Below, one piece after another: positions 44,381-45,801 of a DNA stretch of 45,801 nt. The position numbers and the translations under genes are program-made. Origin of the DNA: Microcystis aeruginosa NIES-4325 (lineage in GTDB: Bacteria; Cyanobacteriota; Cyanobacteriia; Cyanobacteriales; Microcystaceae); the NCBI RefSeq assembly GCF_008974145.1, contig NZ_BJKP01000030.1, positions 1 to 45,801 on the forward strand. Direction: 5' to 3'. Positions within the stretch are counted from its first letter, which is position 1. Each line of letters begins with the position of its first letter. A model generated the notes under the pieces. That model did not search any database and was not told the DNA's origin. It saw only the letters and a program-made list of their open reading frames with translations.

Positions 44381-45646
44381 CTAAATTTTATCTCCTCCCG
44401 TGGCGACATTTTTAAATCTTTCTTGGGCAGCGGAAAAAGCCTCTTTCATCACCATTTGGATCCTTTTAGGATCGGGTTTTTTACCCCCCATTAAATCGCC
44501 AAAATAGACACAAGCACCCTCTCCTAGGGCCCAGGTATAGGCGGCAGCCCAAGAAGCGGCGATGACACTGCCAAAACCGGGAATAAATTTCACTAATTCC
44601 CGACCGATGGCCTGGGCCAAAAAGCCGCCAGCGATCGCACTGACAATTCCACCGGCTTGGGATGGGGTTAAGACTTGACCGTATAGTTTGCCTAAAACCC
44701 CCACCATTGACACTTGTAGGGCGGTTAACACGGGCATAGTCGCTAAGGGTAAGGGAATCGCCGCCAAGGTTCCCGCTATGACGGAAAAGGCTAACATATA
44801 GCGTCGGGCCACGTCCCGATAGAGATGGCCTAATTTATCGCTGGTTTCCCGATCTAAAAGTTGGTGGATGGTGTTAGCCTCGGCTTTTGGCAATAAATCG
44901 GCTAAATTGTCTCTAAATGCCTCTAAACCGTAAAAAACGGGGTTGTAACCGTCTTCCTCTAGGGTGAAATCTATTAGCACAGAATTGTCATATAAATCCT
45001 TAAAAGTTTCTTTAATTTCTTGATAGGCGCGATTGATATCCTCGCAATCGGGAGGATAAGGGGGATGATCGGCGGTATTAGGAGGATAAAGCTGATGAAG
45101 GCAGGTTACAGCCAGTAAACAGGGGATTTTAGGGTATTTTTGCCGCAGTTGTCTGGTAATTTCCAGAAGGCTATCGGTGGCAAAATCATCAATTTTTACC
45201 GTCACGATAAAAACTTGGGCGCGTCCCGTGTTTTCGGCTAAATCTGCTAATAATTCCGCGATTACCGTGTCTGTGTGTTGATAGGCATCTCCTAACCCCA
45301 CTGTATCGGTAAAAATCAACAGGGGTAAGTCTTCCGCGGGGTAGGTGTAGCGCTGGGTGTTTTGGGTGTGGGGACGGAAACCTTGCCCGACGATTTCCGC
45401 CGAAACTCCCGTTATTCCCCGAATAATCGAACTTTTTCCCGTTTGGGGTTTGCCGATTAACAGCGCCTCGGTGGTGGGTAATTCTTGACGGACTTTTTCT
45501 AAAATTTCCGCCACTTGAGTGTCACTAACACTAAACCACTGGAGGACAGTATTAGTCAACTGGTCGATGGGGAGTCTTTTCATCACTTCCCCCGTGAGAC
45601 TATTCCAAGTATTGACCAAAGAATCAATGGGCAGTTTATCAGTCAT
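44381..45646 (-). CDS. GTPase-like protein with C-terminal membrane (DUF697-type) domain
   Basis: The 421-residue protein has a P-loop GKPQTGKSSII, switch/G3 motif FTDTVGLGD and a strand ending LLAVTCLHQL where the G4 NKxD/TKxD motif is expected, so guanine specificity may be altered. Residues about 280-390 are hydrophobic with Ala/Gly-rich helices (VIAGTLAAIPLPLATMPVLTALQ, AIAGGFLAQAIG, FGSVIAASWAAAYTWALGEG), typical of the DUF697/YcjF region fused to Era-like GTPases. The N-terminus contains two copies of KLPID/RLPIDQL followed by a Trp-rich amphipathic segment. The function is unknown; a membrane-associated regulatory or dynamin-like role is possible. Confidence 0.85.
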   Translation of the reverse strand: MTDKLPIDSLVNTWNSLTGEVMKRLPIDQLTNTVLQWFSVSDTQVAEILEKVRQELPTTEALLIGKPQTGKSSIIRGITGVSAEIVGQGFRPHTQNTQRYTYPAEDLPLLIFTDTVGLGDAYQHTDTVIAELLADLAENTGRAQVFIVTVKIDDFATDSLLEITRQLRQKYPKIPCLLAVTCLHQLYPPNTADHPPYPPDCEDINRAYQEIKETFKDLYDNSVLIDFTLEEDGYNPVFYGLEAFRDNLADLLPKAEANTIHQLLDRETSDKLGHLYRDVARRYMLAFSVIAGTLAAIPLPLATMPVLTALQVSMVGVLGKLYGQVLTPSQAGGIVSAIAGGFLAQAIGRELVKFIPGFGSVIAASWAAAYTWALGEGACVYFGDLMGGKKPDPKRIQMVMKEAFSAAQERFKNVATGGDKI

Positions 45647-45675
45647 GGGGATTAGAAGGGTTTATGATAACTAAA

Positions 45676-45720
45676 TTGACACTCCCGTCGTCAAGCTGAC
45701 GCTGTGACGGGGGATTCTTG
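45676..45720 (-). mobile_element. Right end of an IS200/IS605-family element
   Basis: On the minus strand, CAAGAATCCCCCGTC is followed by a nested hairpin (CGTCA/TGACG inside CCCGTC/GACGGG) and ends GGGAGTGTCAA at 45676. The tnpB stop codon lies inside this structure. Such structured right ends are recognised by TnpA and also form the 3' part of the guide (omega) RNA in TnpB systems. The rest of the element is beyond the window. Confidence 0.7.
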
Positions 45721-45801
45721 ATTCATAGAAACCCGCTTTTGGGTACAAGTACCAAAGAGTCTTACAGTTTCTCCCCAAGCTTGAAATTCCGACTGTCCAT
45801 C
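45691..45801 (-). CDS. tnpB: RNA-guided endonuclease TnpB, C-terminal end (cut by window edge)
   Basis: The minus-strand frame open from base 45801 encodes 36 residues, DGQSEFQAWGETVRLFG... SMNQESPVTASA, then TGA at 45691-45693. This is the variable C-terminal tail that follows the zinc finger in many cyanobacterial TnpB proteins of IS200/IS605 elements. The reading frame runs into the right-end hairpin as is usual. None of the catalytic RuvC residues are in the window, so activity cannot be judged. Confidence 0.75.
   Translation of the reverse strand, partial: DGQSEFQAWGETVRLFGTCTQKRVSMNQESPVTASA

Overview
The window is a chromosomal segment of a unicellular oxygenic cyanobacterium, most likely Microcystis or a close relative. 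Photosystem genes (psbD start, psaM, psbZ), ndhO, a chlorophyll-binding tail on ferrochelatase and an NtcA-type promoter in front of ntcB establish the cyanobacterial origin. AT-leaning coding sequence, HIP1-like GCGATCGC octamers and intergenic spacers full of heptanucleotide arrays (CTGATTA, CAGTTAT, CCCCACA) point to Microcystis. The genus is inferred from memory of such genomes, not from a search.

Layout. 1-4.6 kb: 5' end of psbD, a relic of an IS200/IS605 right end, a SAM hydroxide adenosyltransferase, nadC, a Uma2-family protein, and a CBS protein coupled to an LD-carboxypeptidase. 4.8-9.8 kb: type IV pilus assembly operon pilM-pilN-pilO-pilQ, on the minus strand. 10-15.7 kb: ilvC, a small conserved protein, an ECF-like membrane protein, a methyltransferase plus YqeG phosphatase pair, and hemH. 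16-19 kb: an AlbA_2/Schlafen-type ATP-binding regulator that looks inserted at the 3' end of prfB; prfB itself carries the classical programmed +1 frameshift. 19-26 kb: a DUF3747 protein, murD, a large GHL10-type glycosyl hydrolase-like protein, ndhO and mdh. 26-33 kb: an RlmL-like methyltransferase, psaM, a TerC-family protein, a DCC thiol oxidoreductase, a group 2 sigma factor, a TrpD2-like protein and ntcB. 33-37 kb: a divergent ProA-like dehydrogenase, a zinc-ribbon membrane protein, tRNA-Gly(GCC), a coiled-coil protein, ribH, psbZ and a CopD-like protein. 37-45.8 kb: a DHH-CBS-tRNA nucleotidyltransferase fusion, a small basic protein, an RRM protein, pheS, a DUF4870 protein, an FAD oxidoreductase overlapping cdd, a decayed BrnT toxin fragment, a DUF697-type GTPase, and the last 36 codons of a tnpB running off the right edge.

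Most of the window is housekeeping. The parts that reward a second look are the joints between core genes and mobile DNA. A 17-bp direct repeat flanks the AlbA_2 gene and copies the last codons of prfB. A BrnT fragment is cut exactly at a hairpin element. IS200/IS605 ends lie at both edges. Heptad arrays occupy the prfB ribosome-binding position and supply the pilQ stop codon. I see no CRISPR array, no prophage and no clear biosynthetic gene cluster. I cannot point to a convincing new multi-gene system; the AlbA_2 insertion is the best candidate for accessory biology.
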